A stretch of DNA of 9,926 nt, from positions 1 to 9,926 of the forward strand of contig DAOVRB010000016.1 of assembly GCA_030628325.1 (NCBI GenBank). The letters are read 5' to 3'. This stretch comes from Methanomicrobiaceae archaeon. Its GTDB lineage: Archaea > Halobacteriota > Methanomicrobia > Methanomicrobiales > Methanomicrobiaceae. Shown piece by piece: positions 1-7,195 of the stretch. A model generated the notes under the pieces. That model ran no database searches. It worked only from the letters and a program-made list of their open reading frames with translations, and was not told the DNA's origin. A program made the translations under genes and the position numbers. The first letter of the stretch is position 1, and the number at the start of each line of letters is the position of its first letter.

Positions 1-873
1 GAACATTGTCACCGCTATCACCGGGTTCTCTCTGAATTAAATGAGGAACTAATTGAATGTGAATCCTGCCACGAATCTCTTGGAAATCGAAAACGTGGCA
101 AATTTATCATTCCGGAATTTGGATTTTCATCAGAAAATAAAAAGCCCCGTTCTGCACGGGAAAAACGACCTCAAAAGACGTACAGTTCCAGAGTATACTA
201 TTCCGGAGATTGTATCCCGGAACAGAAATTAGAATTTCCCCTTCAGGGAAGCTATTCCCTCAGAGGAGAATCCGCCACTCACGGTCGTCTTGGAATTATA
301 AATAATGCTAATCTCAGGCATTTTCATGTCTGTCGCTCCTGTGGCTATACGGTATTTGGAAGAGATACATCTCCTCCTAAATCACATAAAACGTCAACCG
401 GAAAATTCTGTCAAGGTTATTTCCTGATAAACGTAGATCTTGGACATGAATATCTGACTGATATTCTCCAGCTGGAATTTGTAGGATGTAACTTACCTGA
501 TGAAGGATTCTGGTTGTCACTTCTCTATGCAATCCTTGAAGGAATCAGCTCTGCACTTGATATAAACAGGGATGATCTAAATGGAACACTCTATCCTATC
601 CATGGTAAGACAAGTGAACCCGCTCTGATTCTTTTTGATACTATTCCGGGAGGTGCCGGTCAGGTTCGCAGGGTCATTGAAAACGAGGAAACTTTGCAAA
701 AGGTTCTGACGGCATCCTGGGAAAATCTAAACAAGTGTAATTGCGGTGGAGAAGGCGGTCATGCGAGTTGTTATGGATGTCTGAGAAATTATTCAAACCA
801 GTTTTGCCATGAACAGCTTGAACGGGGGAAAGTGCTGGAATTTTTCAAATTAATTGGGGTAGGAGAATCCTGA
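1..873 (+). CDS. DUF1998-type helicase-associated protein, C-terminal 290 residues (5' end outside window)
   Basis: The frame is open from the first base, so this is the 3' part of a larger gene. The visible part starts with a Cys-rich segment (C3, C20, C23), then an Arg/Lys-rich linker, a CxxC pair (C111, C114, in 'CRSCGYTV') with C137 after it, and a typical DUF1998 core. That core has the 'FDTIPGGAGQVRR' motif at about residues 212-224 and a cysteine cluster (C246, C248, C257, C260) in 'CNCGG...SCYGCLRNYSNQ'. DUF1998 occurs at the end of large DEAD/DEAH-box helicases and in DISARM DrmB, where it is tied to DNA handling in anti-phage defence. No helicase motifs are in view, so I cannot tell a helicase from a DrmB-like protein. 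The TTG at 514 is internal, not a start. The stop is 8 bases from the stop of the convergent 737-residue gene. Confidence 0.85.
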   Translation, partial: EHCHRYHRVLSELNEELIECESCHESLGNRKRGKFIIPEFGFSSENKKPRSAREKRPQKTYSSRVYYSGDCIPEQKLEFPLQGSYSLRGESATHGRLGIINNANLRHFHVCRSCGYTVFGRDTSPPKSHKTSTGKFCQGYFLINVDLGHEYLTDILQLEFVGCNLPDEGFWLSLLYAILEGISSALDINRDDLNGTLYPIHGKTSEPALILFDTIPGGAGQVRRVIENEETLQKVLTASWENLNKCNCGGEGGHASCYGCLRNYSNQFCHEQLERGKVLEFFKLIGVGES

Positions 874-885
874 AAATTAATTCAG
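870..885. repeat. Small dyad holding both convergent stop codons
   Basis: CTGAA (870-874) and TTCAG (881-885) form a 5-bp perfect inverted repeat with a 6-base A/T centre. Both convergent genes end inside it: TGA at 871-873 on the plus strand and TGA at 884-882 on the minus strand. It may help to end transcription, but the stem is short, so this is only a weak inference. Confidence 0.25.
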
Positions 886-3095
886 TCAAATTTCTTGAAG
901 AACTTCCCTATCAGGCGGATAAAAAACGGTTTTCTTTTTAATTTTTCTGGAATTTGTGGGTCATCTGCAAGAGAGATCGCAATGTGCTGCAACTGTGGAG
1001 CCAGAGGATCTTTGATCTGATTATATTGTTCATGCACTTCAGATTGATCTGTGGGGTTGGTTTTATCCTTAAAATCGGAAGTTTGGATCTGATCGATTTT
1101 GAAAATCCCCCTATTGATATGGTGTTGATTCTTATCACCAGAATCTGAGTATTTGTTATTGGATTCAGTACTGTTTTTTAATTCTTCACCTTTGTCTGAA
1201 GAATTTTCATGTTGGAAAATAATCTCTTTGTCAGTGTCCTGATGAGTGGGATCCTCCTGGTGGGGAGTGTCCATCAGTTTAGAACAATTCTGTTCATTGG
1301 GAAGAGCTATATTCCATTTAATGGTATTTTTTTGCAAGCCAAAATCAATCGTTCCGGTTGATTCAGGGTATTCTGGTGCTGAACGAGACTGAATACCTGT
1401 GTCTGTGGAGACTGTTTTATCTGAAATTTTTTTGATAGATTTATCCCGCACTTTTAGAATAATATCTGATGTGGGGGAGGAAGAACTGTGGATTTTCTGT
1501 TCCTGTTCTGGAAGTTCTTTTGATATTCTCTTCTGATTATCTTTTATCATCTGAACACGGACCAATTTAATAATCCTTCCCAAATCAGACTTTTTCTGAG
1601 GTAAATATTCCGGATGTTCTGATTTATCTGAATGTAAAAACTCTTCAGGCACTTCATTTTCTATGTTATATAATGAATGAATCTTATTGTAAATTTCTGA
1701 GCAATTAGATCGCTTTTTGTTATCAGGTTCGGATGTCTGATCCATGTCTGGTGCCTTAAAAGACGAAGCAGAGATGTGAGATAACAGATAGTCTCCCATT
1801 TCAGTTTTGGGATCAAAGATTAGATCTGAAGAAGAATTTTCAATTTCATAGAGCGACTCTATTCTTAATAATTTTACATTCCCACTGGTTTCAGGATAAT
1901 GTGACTGATCTGAAGTTTCATCTGACTGACAGATGCCCTGGTGGCTAACCCCTACGGTTGCATAGGCATGAGTTGCGGATATATCCATTATTTCATCATC
2001 AGACTCTTTTAAGAACAGAACATTACAGAAGGATATAAGGGTATGATATTTTTCCATTGCCTCATCTGATAATGTGATTGTGTTATCATTGAGAGCACCG
2101 GAAAAAGTCAGAAGGAATGCGATCAATTTCTCTTGTTCTTCCGGATTTCCCTTTTCTGCGATGTACTGAAGATAGTCCATCAGTGCATTCTCAGCAAAGG
2201 ACGTAATAGAATCAGAATTAAGAGATGATGTTTCTTCTGACCATGCAGAACAGATAGGATCTATCTGAAGAGAATTAATTATGGTCTGAATCCGATTTAA
2301 TGTTAGTTCATTTTTTTCCTCTAAAGAAAGAAGATCCTTTTCCATTCTTTCCACAGTCTCAATGTCAGTTTCAATCATCCGGAGTTTTTTCACCTGAGCA
2401 TCCGGCCTATTGAGGACATTTAATTGCTCTGTGAGTAGCGTAAGTTGTTGATCCAGTTCTTCGATATTTTTATCAATACTATTCAGATCAGCGAGTTCTC
2501 TATCCGGAGTTTCATTTAGTAATGTTTCCAGTCTTTCGGAAATAGCACTGATATGTTCTTCCTCTCTTTCCAGATTTCGGTTTTCTTCAAGCCAGTATGA
2601 AAGTTCAACAGTATCTGTTGGACAGACGAGTTCTTTTGTTACAAGGGGATAAATTATTTTTTCAAAATACTCATTCACCTGATCCTGAGGGATAATACCA
2701 TGCATGAGAATAGGAGTGATATATTTATGAGAACGGGGAATATCAACATGAAATAAATCGTTTCTCTCTATAAATCGAAGAAATGTTTTCCCGAGCAATG
2801 TGTTTTTTGAAGGTGGGAAATCTTTGATTTCTTCATTAACTGAGTTCCAGTATGATCCCTCGCTATAGTTGAAGATTCCTTTCCAAACAAGGTAACATGA
2901 GAGTGTTGCCGGGTACTGAACTATTTCTTCTTCAAAACTGCTATTGTCTGAGTAGGAAAATCCCTGTGAAATGTATGCACAGATCTTCTCAAAATCATTA
3001 TTTGTCAGAGGGATCTGTCCCAGAAGGTTTACTGTTTTTACCTGATCCAAAAGTAATGATTCACATAAATCGATAGTACTGCAGTCTTCCAGCAT
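882..3095 (-). CDS. Uncharacterised 737-residue coiled-coil protein with long disordered tail
   Basis: I do not recognise a named family. Residues about 25-160 form a compact domain rich in aromatic residues, with 'YPATLSCYLVWKGIFNY' (61-77), 'GSYWNSV' (80-86) and 'KYITPILMHGIIPQ' (124-137). This pattern resembles N-terminal domains I associate from memory with proteins beside bacterial helicase-type defence genes, but I cannot name it. Residues about 168-275 are Glu/Leu/Lys-rich with heptad-like spacing, so a coiled coil is likely. Residues about 295-365 look helical. About 370-710 is low-complexity, Ser/Asp/Gln/His-rich and probably disordered, with a repeated 'SLY.IEN' motif. The last 20 residues are strongly basic and aromatic. 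The ATG at 3095 has a Shine-Dalgarno-like GAGGGG 4 bases upstream. The gene is tail to tail with the DUF1998 gene, so the two are not one operon but may work together. No enzyme motif was seen. Confidence 0.85.
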   Translation of the reverse strand: MLEDCSTIDLCESLLLDQVKTVNLLGQIPLTNNDFEKICAYISQGFSYSDNSSFEEEIVQYPATLSCYLVWKGIFNYSEGSYWNSVNEEIKDFPPSKNTLLGKTFLRFIERNDLFHVDIPRSHKYITPILMHGIIPQDQVNEYFEKIIYPLVTKELVCPTDTVELSYWLEENRNLEREEEHISAISERLETLLNETPDRELADLNSIDKNIEELDQQLTLLTEQLNVLNRPDAQVKKLRMIETDIETVERMEKDLLSLEEKNELTLNRIQTIINSLQIDPICSAWSEETSSLNSDSITSFAENALMDYLQYIAEKGNPEEQEKLIAFLLTFSGALNDNTITLSDEAMEKYHTLISFCNVLFLKESDDEIMDISATHAYATVGVSHQGICQSDETSDQSHYPETSGNVKLLRIESLYEIENSSSDLIFDPKTEMGDYLLSHISASSFKAPDMDQTSEPDNKKRSNCSEIYNKIHSLYNIENEVPEEFLHSDKSEHPEYLPQKKSDLGRIIKLVRVQMIKDNQKRISKELPEQEQKIHSSSSPTSDIILKVRDKSIKKISDKTVSTDTGIQSRSAPEYPESTGTIDFGLQKNTIKWNIALPNEQNCSKLMDTPHQEDPTHQDTDKEIIFQHENSSDKGEELKNSTESNNKYSDSGDKNQHHINRGIFKIDQIQTSDFKDKTNPTDQSEVHEQYNQIKDPLAPQLQHIAISLADDPQIPEKLKRKPFFIRLIGKFFKKFD

Positions 3096-3140
3096 TTTTC
3101 CCCTCTATATTTTTAGTATATTATTCTATCACATCACATT

Positions 3141-3150
3141 GTATAAAATG
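3141..3150 (-). promoter_or_regulatory. Candidate archaeal TATA box for the 737-residue gene
   Basis: On the minus strand this reads CATTTTATAC, with the purine-rich GAAGAACCAA just upstream as a possible BRE. It lies about 46-55 bases before the ATG at 3095. That would put the transcript start near 3120 and leave a leader of about 25 bases containing the GAGGGG ribosome site. Based on pattern and spacing only. Confidence 0.4.
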
Positions 3151-3344
3151 TTGGTTCTTCTCTAAATTTTTGAAAACAAAATGGATAAAAGCTAAGAAAT
3201 TAACCCCGTGGTGACAATTTTAAATTGAAGTGTTGAAAAACTCTCTGATAAAGATGATCTGTTTTCATAATATTATCCTTAACACACTTTTTAGACCTAA
3301 ACAAATTCTAAAATCCGACACCAGCCGTCAAACTAATGGAAATG

Positions 3345-3355
3345 TTTTTTTAAAT
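3345..3355 (+). promoter_or_regulatory. Candidate TATA box for the zinc-ribbon/yidD pair
   Basis: A T-run ending in TTTAAAT, preceded by purine-rich GGAAATG, lies about 52-62 bases before the ATG at 3407. This suits a leader that includes the AGAGGG ribosome site. A second TATA-like run (GATATATTG at 3369-3377) is also possible and would give a very short leader. Confidence 0.3.
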
Positions 3356-3394
3356 CTCAGTTTAAACAGATATATTGTAAACTAGTATATATGT

Positions 3395-3400
3395 AGAGGG
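3395..3400 (+). promoter_or_regulatory. Ribosome binding site that decides the start at 3407
   Basis: AGAGGG lies 6 bases before the ATG at 3407 but only 3 bases before the in-frame TTG at 3404. The spacing therefore favours ATG 3407 as the true start. Confidence 0.55.
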
Positions 3401-3406
3401 TTCTTG

Positions 3407-4183
3407 ATGATAGATGATATTTTAGAGTATAATGAAAGCATTTATTCCTCATCTAAGGATATTATTGTAAAAAATATAACATTTGATGCTTATTTAACAA
3501 ATAGGAAACTAATTCTGGAAAATATAGCGGATGGTAAAATTTTTCAATATGATATTGATTTAATTAAAAAATATCAAGCGGAATCTGACAAAGACGGTAA
3601 TCCATCTATTAATCTTTTTGTTACTGGATCTCAAAAGAAAACAAAAAATTTGATATTAAAATTTGCAAGTAATAACCAATTGCGAAATTACGAAAGAGAC
3701 CAATGGATTAATTCATTGAATAAAATAAGGCCTTATGATACAGGAATCTACAATAACATATCATCTCAGGATAATAGCATCTCTAAAACATGTCCCTTCT
3801 GTGGTAGCAGTATAAAATGCGAATCCAACTTTTGCCATAGATGTGGAGCGAAATTAAATTATTGCTCCAATAACAAACCAAGTGGGTTGCCAGCGATAAG
3901 GGTCAGCGAAAAATCTGCAAAAGTGAAGCCAAAATATATTAAAGAAACCAAATGTACATGCAACTCTTGTGGAAACGTATTTTACTATGGTAAAAAGGAA
4001 GTTTGGGAGAACAGATCAAAAATTTGTGATAACTTAGCCAAAGAAGCATCCGCTGCTTCATGTTGTTACTGTAATCCATTTATTAATGCCACAAAAAATG
4101 AAAATACCATAACTGATTTTAACAGATGTCCAAATTGTGGTTCGAAAAACGTAACTAAAGAAGAAATCTCCCATGAAATCTAA
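3407..4183 (+). CDS. PH-like domain protein with multiple zinc ribbons
   Basis: A 258-residue cytosolic-looking protein with no signal peptide or membrane segment. Residues about 8-107 resemble the PH/GRAM-like fold common in small methanogen proteins ('FDAYLTNRKLILEN', then charged strands and a final helix with 'YERDQWINSLNKI'). A classic zinc ribbon follows, CPFCG...CHRCG (C129, C132, C143, C146). After a Lys-rich linker comes a second cysteine set: CTCNSCG (C183, C185, C188), then CCYC (C219, C220, C222), then a CPNCG pair (C241, C244). The cysteine spacing is direct evidence for metal binding; the PH-like call is by pattern only and the function is unknown. It overlaps yidD by 11 bases, so the two are probably co-transcribed and translationally coupled. 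The DNA is strongly A+T-rich with AT-ending codons, unlike the lipid synthase gene, which suggests transfer. Confidence 0.8.
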   Translation: MIDDILEYNESIYSSSKDIIVKNITFDAYLTNRKLILENIADGKIFQYDIDLIKKYQAESDKDGNPSINLFVTGSQKKTKNLILKFASNNQLRNYERDQWINSLNKIRPYDTGIYNNISSQDNSISKTCPFCGSSIKCESNFCHRCGAKLNYCSNNKPSGLPAIRVSEKSAKVKPKYIKETKCTCNSCGNVFYYGKKEVWENRSKICDNLAKEASAASCCYCNPFINATKNENTITDFNRCPNCGSKNVTKEEISHEI

Positions 4184-4406
4184 AATAGTCCAAGAATTAT
4201 ATTTTTACCTGATTCGAGGTTATCAAAAAAAAATATCTCCTATACTAAACAAAAGAGGAGTGAAATGTCGATTTTACCCTACTTGTTCCGACTACATGAT
4301 TTTGGCAATACAAAAATATGGTCTTTTAAAAGGAATAAAAAAAGGAATTAATCGTATTCGAAGGTGTAGGCCGGATAATTATGAGAGTTGTATTGATTAT
4401 CCATAG
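4173..4406 (+). CDS. yidD: YidD family membrane-insertion efficiency factor
   Basis: This 77-residue protein carries the YidD signature: 'LIRGYQKKISPIL' (13-25), 'CRFYPTCSDYMILAIQKYG' (32-50) and the basic 'RIRRCRP' (61-67). The conserved cysteines are C32, C38 and C65. In bacteria YidD is a small inner-membrane-bound protein near YidC that helps insert membrane proteins, and it usually lies in the rpmH-rnpA-yidC cluster. Here none of those neighbours is present. Instead the ATG lies inside the zinc-ribbon gene (11-base overlap), with only a weak A/G-rich ribosome site, so translation is probably coupled. The C-terminus ends 'ESCIDYP' instead of the usual Gly-Asp-Pro-Val-Pro-type ending, with an extra Cys at 73. 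The very low G+C suggests it was acquired. The family call is firm; the role in an archaeon is inferred. Confidence 0.9.
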   Translation: MKSKIVQELYFYLIRGYQKKISPILNKRGVKCRFYPTCSDYMILAIQKYGLLKGIKKGINRIRRCRPDNYESCIDYP

Positions 4407-4407
4407 T

Positions 4408-4433
4408 ACTTTTTTAGGGTGATTTAAAAAAGT
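4408..4433. terminator. Bidirectional terminator between convergent yidD and lipoprotein genes
   Basis: ACTTTTTTA (4408-4416) and TAAAAAAGT (4425-4433) form a perfect 9-bp inverted repeat around the 8-base loop GGGTGATT. Each strand gives a run of six Ts, fitting the T-rich terminators of archaea. It starts 2 bases after the yidD stop, and its other arm touches the stop codon of the lipoprotein gene, so it can serve both convergent genes. Confidence 0.7.
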
Positions 4434-4927
4434 TATAATAAAATTATAAATTCATCTATTTTCCAATCCCCATCTTCACGGATGAAAGGTATCTCTTTAT
4501 CCTTTGTAAATTTATACCCACTAAGAAGGCCGTTTACAGAAATATACAATGTGGCACTATCATCTCCGATGTGTGTATTCGTTATTTTATAACTTGAAGT
4601 AGTAGTCGTTCCGTCGGAGTATACTGCATATAATGTATTATATATTTTATTCTTACTGTTTTCAGATTGGGCTTTTGTCGATAGTACATCCCATATTATA
4701 TCTTCATTTAATTGCCTGTAGCCAGAAAAATATGTTTTAAACACGTCTTCTGGTTCTATTGTTGGTGCTGGTGTTTGTATTGTAGTTTGTGTTGGTAATG
4801 TTGTTGGTAATGTTGTTGTGATAGTTGTAGGCTCAGAAACTGAGTGGTCAGTAGATGATGTGCATCCTGCTATACATAACATGCACACAATCATTCCACA
4901 AAGAATTATTGCGGTAATATGTTTCAT
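4433..4927 (-). CDS. Secreted lipoprotein with Thr/Pro-rich linker and NTF2-like domain
   Basis: A 164-residue exported protein. It starts with MKH and a hydrophobic stretch (4-20), then a lipobox ending I-A-G-C with the lipidated cysteine at C22. Residues about 33-58 are a low-complexity Thr/Pro/Gln linker, typical of surface proteins in methanogens and probably glycosylated or extended. The C-terminal domain (about 60-164) looks like a small NTF2/DUF4878-type alpha-beta fold: 'DVFKTYFSGYRQLNE' helix, 'SATLYISVNG' strand and a final 'FIREDGDWKID' strand. Such domains are usually binding or scaffold modules; no catalytic residues were seen and the ligand is unknown. The start shows no ribosome site, but a TATA-like box 23-30 bases upstream suits a leaderless mRNA. 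It shares a terminator with yidD. The lipobox is firm, the fold is inferred. Confidence 0.85.
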   Translation of the reverse strand: MKHITAIILCGMIVCMLCIAGCTSSTDHSVSEPTTITTTLPTTLPTQTTIQTPAPTIEPEDVFKTYFSGYRQLNEDIIWDVLSTKAQSENSKNKIYNTLYAVYSDGTTTTSSYKITNTHIGDDSATLYISVNGLLSGYKFTKDKEIPFIREDGDWKIDEFIILL

Positions 4928-4949
4928 ATAAAAATGAATGATTTATTAC

Positions 4950-4957
4950 AATATTAA
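4950..4957 (-). promoter_or_regulatory. TATA-like box for a leaderless lipoprotein mRNA
   Basis: TTAATATT on the minus strand lies 23-30 bases before the ATG at 4927. That is the distance expected when the transcript starts at the start codon itself. The missing ribosome binding site supports this reading. Confidence 0.45.
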
Positions 4958-5177
4958 GGTTTCTTTTTCAAAAAGAAGAGTTTAGGAGCCTATCCAACGA
5001 GCAGTACTTTAAAAATTCCACTTTTATTCATATCTCTCCTGAGGATCTTATCTGAAAGTTAACTACTTTTGCGATTTTGATTTTTTTTAAATCGGGAGTC
5101 AATTTTATGGAATCAATGCTGGAAAGAGAAGTGAAGGGGGGGTGAATAGTTACCAAATAAGAACGAAAAGAACTTTG

Positions 5178-5184
5178 AAAAAAA
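5178..5184 (-). terminator. T-run just after the deiminase stop
   Basis: Seven Ts on the minus strand directly follow the stop codon of the deiminase gene, with more T-rich sequence beyond. Archaeal transcription often ends at such T-runs without a hairpin. No strong stem was seen next to it. Confidence 0.4.
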
Positions 5185-6528
5185 TTATTCGGATTTGGCT
5201 TTTGGCTCCTGCTGTGTTGAACAGTGGATTCCTCCGCCTCCGAAGTTAATCGGTATTGTATTGATCATTACAACTTTTCTGTCTGGAAACAGGCTCATTA
5301 AAATCTCCTCGGCTTTATTATCCTTCTCCTTTAGAGACTCCGGCATTCCCATGCCTTCCATGTAGTACTTCTGACCAAGGACCAGATTATTTGTAATCAG
5401 GAAATTGCAGTAACTCTCTGCAGGCACAATATTTACCGGATCTCCGACTGGGAAAGATGTTCCGTCCCTTGAGTTGTAGAAGGTGGAAAGACCGAAATAT
5501 GCCTCGTCAGTCGGATTTGCAATGAAGTAGATCATATCCGGAATAGGCATTCTCACGATATTAAACGGATTGCCATCCTGATCAACCGAGTTTTTGAGAA
5601 TCTCATAATTCTCTTCCATTCTCCGTCTGTTTTCTGCCGCAATCAGATCATCTGCCGCCTCTTCTTCAGTCACTTCTGCAAGAAGAATGGTATCGGGGGA
5701 TACAAACCGGCAGTACTCGTCCATGTGATTGTTTGCAGAGGCACTTCTGTATGCAATTCCCACCCCTCCGGGCCCGGGAAGAGCGCTGCTGTCATACGGG
5801 TCGTCCTCAACTGTGCCTTTTTTTAGCCAGATTATATTTGTTGCACCAAAAAGCCGTTTGAATTCGTCTTCAATTTCCTCTCTTGCCACATTCGGATTTC
5901 TCTGGAATTCACAGGCTTCAGTTACAAGGAGAGTGCCCCTTCCGTTAAATTCACGGTCTCCGCCTTCGCTTGTGATTCTTGTCATAACACTTTCAATGCC
6001 GAGATGTTTTGCTATATCCCTGTCAATTTTTTCCATTAGCAGCGACTGTGTATCCGATGCCCGGAAATAGCCCCAGCAATTGAAGTTAAAGTCGTTAATT
6101 CTCTTTTCGCCATTGTTGTTTACTACAAAGATCGGACCAAAATCCCGCCAGTACAGCATGGTGAATTTCTGCTCATAAAAGGAGATGTTATCCATCGGGA
6201 CGTTGTTTTTGTGTAAAACCTCTTCCACGTGTTTTTTCTGGTTTTCGTCCGGGACACAGATTATCGTGTGGACATTTTGCTCAAGTTCTCTTACTATCTG
6301 CAGGAAAACATCATCGGTGTAATAACCGCTTATGTACTCTTTGGACAGCCATCCAATCCATACAGCATCCTGTTCTTCAAATTCACCGGGAAAACGCCAG
6401 TTATCTTCCATATTTACATCCTCTCCTGTGCCGTTTGCAGAGACCGGAATCATTACCATGAGGATAATGATGATCGCCGGAATTGCAGGCAGACTATATT
6501 TCTTTAATAATACAGCCATAGCAACCAT
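5185..6528 (-). CDS. Exported agmatine/peptidylarginine deiminase family protein
   Basis: This 447-residue protein belongs to the Porphyromonas-type peptidylarginine deiminase/agmatine deiminase family (guanidino-group hydrolases that release ammonia). All catalytic motifs are visible: 'WRDFGP' with D129, 'SEGGD' with E188, 'NNHMDEY' with H268 and D270, and 'NFGGGGIHC' with the nucleophile C436. Cytosolic agmatine deiminases are usually about 340-370 residues. This one is longer, mainly through an N-terminal signal peptide (two Lys at 9-10, hydrophobic 12-30, probable cleavage after V-S-A at 29-31), so it should act outside the membrane. The substrate, free agmatine or arginine side chains, cannot be told from sequence. 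The gene stands alone between long spacers. The start could be ATG 6528 or ATG 6519; neither has a ribosome site, but a TATA-like box at 6556-6563 favours 6528 with a near-leaderless mRNA. Confidence 0.9.
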   Translation of the reverse strand: MVAMAVLLKKYSLPAIPAIIIILMVMIPVSANGTGEDVNMEDNWRFPGEFEEQDAVWIGWLSKEYISGYYTDDVFLQIVRELEQNVHTIICVPDENQKKHVEEVLHKNNVPMDNISFYEQKFTMLYWRDFGPIFVVNNNGEKRINDFNFNCWGYFRASDTQSLLMEKIDRDIAKHLGIESVMTRITSEGGDREFNGRGTLLVTEACEFQRNPNVAREEIEDEFKRLFGATNIIWLKKGTVEDDPYDSSALPGPGGVGIAYRSASANNHMDEYCRFVSPDTILLAEVTEEEAADDLIAAENRRRMEENYEILKNSVDQDGNPFNIVRMPIPDMIYFIANPTDEAYFGLSTFYNSRDGTSFPVGDPVNIVPAESYCNFLITNNLVLGQKYYMEGMGMPESLKEKDNKAEEILMSLFPDRKVVMINTIPINFGGGGIHCSTQQEPKAKSE

Positions 6529-6555
6529 AATTAGTTCTTTAGGATTTCCATTGTT

Positions 6556-6563
6556 AATATATT
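6556..6563 (-). promoter_or_regulatory. TATA-like box for the deiminase gene
   Basis: AATATATT lies 28-35 bases before the ATG at 6528 on the minus strand. This gives an expected transcript start within a few bases of the start codon. No ribosome binding site is visible, which agrees with a near-leaderless mRNA. Confidence 0.4.
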
Positions 6564-6619
6564 GTCCCCCTGAGTTTTTTAGAACTGATTCGTCATGAAA
6601 AGAAGATTTTCATTAAACA

Positions 6620-6645
6620 GTGTCTGACGTTGAGACGTCATACAC
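6620..6645. repeat. Strong 26-base dyad, possible operator or terminator
   Basis: GTGTCTGACGT (6620-6630) and ACGTCATACAC (6635-6645) pair over 11 bases with one mismatch around the loop TGAG. On the plus strand it is followed by G and six Ts, like an intrinsic terminator, but no plus-strand gene leads into it. On the minus strand it lies about 57 bases upstream of the deiminase TATA box, where a dimeric regulator could bind. Its role is unresolved. Confidence 0.5.
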
Positions 6646-7195
6646 GTTTTTTGAATTATATAACTGATTTAGAGATGCCCGGAAAAACCTAAAAATCAGA
6701 TATTATTATCAGCCGGAAACAGAAAACTGAGGTTAAGTACAGTTCTCAGGAGAAAGATATGATCGGCACTGAAACAGGGGATATGGAGCCTGTACATCCA
6801 GTGCTGATCTGGCAGGACAGACTCATAGAATGAAAGAAATCTGCAGAGGATCTTTTTCCTCCCGAAACAATCCTGGAGAGTCCCGGCAAATGCCGCAAAT
6901 ACCACTCCTCCCGGAAGAACACCCAAGAGAAACGACAAAAAACACCGCAATTTAAACAACCTTTCACCTCAGAATAAGTCCTCAATGAGTATTAGTTCGC
7001 GTGAGATGCCTGGTACAGGGAGAAAATATGAACTGAATACCAACTTTGGCTACAGAATATCACTGTTACAGATTGGGCCTGGATGGGAGAATTTTAGATT
7101 GTCATCGTTTTTTGTGTGATGGTCTTGGGGATCATGTGTGTTTTCTGGCTATATATTTTTCACAGCAGGATCAAATATAAAGGATTATTCCGGAT

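Larger units (their letters stand above)
3096..3406. other. A+T-rich divergent intergenic region
   Basis: This 311-base spacer separates two divergent genes and carries their start signals: GAGGGG at 3100-3105 (minus strand) and AGAGGG at 3395-3400 (plus strand), with candidate TATA elements described separately. I see no ORF of note, RNA gene or repeat between about 3150 and 3340. It is much richer in A+T than the tetraether lipid synthase region. Confidence 0.6.

Noticed and set aside
514..873. Treating the TTG at 514 as the start of a 119-residue gene
   Set aside because: The same frame is open to base 1 and carries family-like zinc motifs, so this is the end of a longer protein.
4979..4987. 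AGTTTAGG-type sequence resembling the right end of the MITE
   Set aside because: Only about nine bases match, with no second end or target duplication nearby, so likely chance.
5072..5094. Weak hairpin CGATTT/AAATCG around a T-run
   Set aside because: The stem is 6 bp of mostly A/T in A/T-rich sequence with no adjoining gene end, so it is not called a terminator.
5729..6598. Plus-strand ORFs inside the deiminase gene
   Set aside because: They are shadows of a gene with a complete set of catalytic motifs on the minus strand.
6759..6833. 24-residue plus-strand ORF with an AGGAG site upstream
   Set aside because: The ribosome site is good, but the peptide is very short, resembles nothing I know, and the frame continues past its stop. 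Mentioned only in the region entry.
6696..6985. Two overlapping minus-strand ORFs of 79-87 codons
   Set aside because: They overlap each other in different frames, have no ribosome site or family signature, and the plus strand is at least as coding-like. I do not call a gene.
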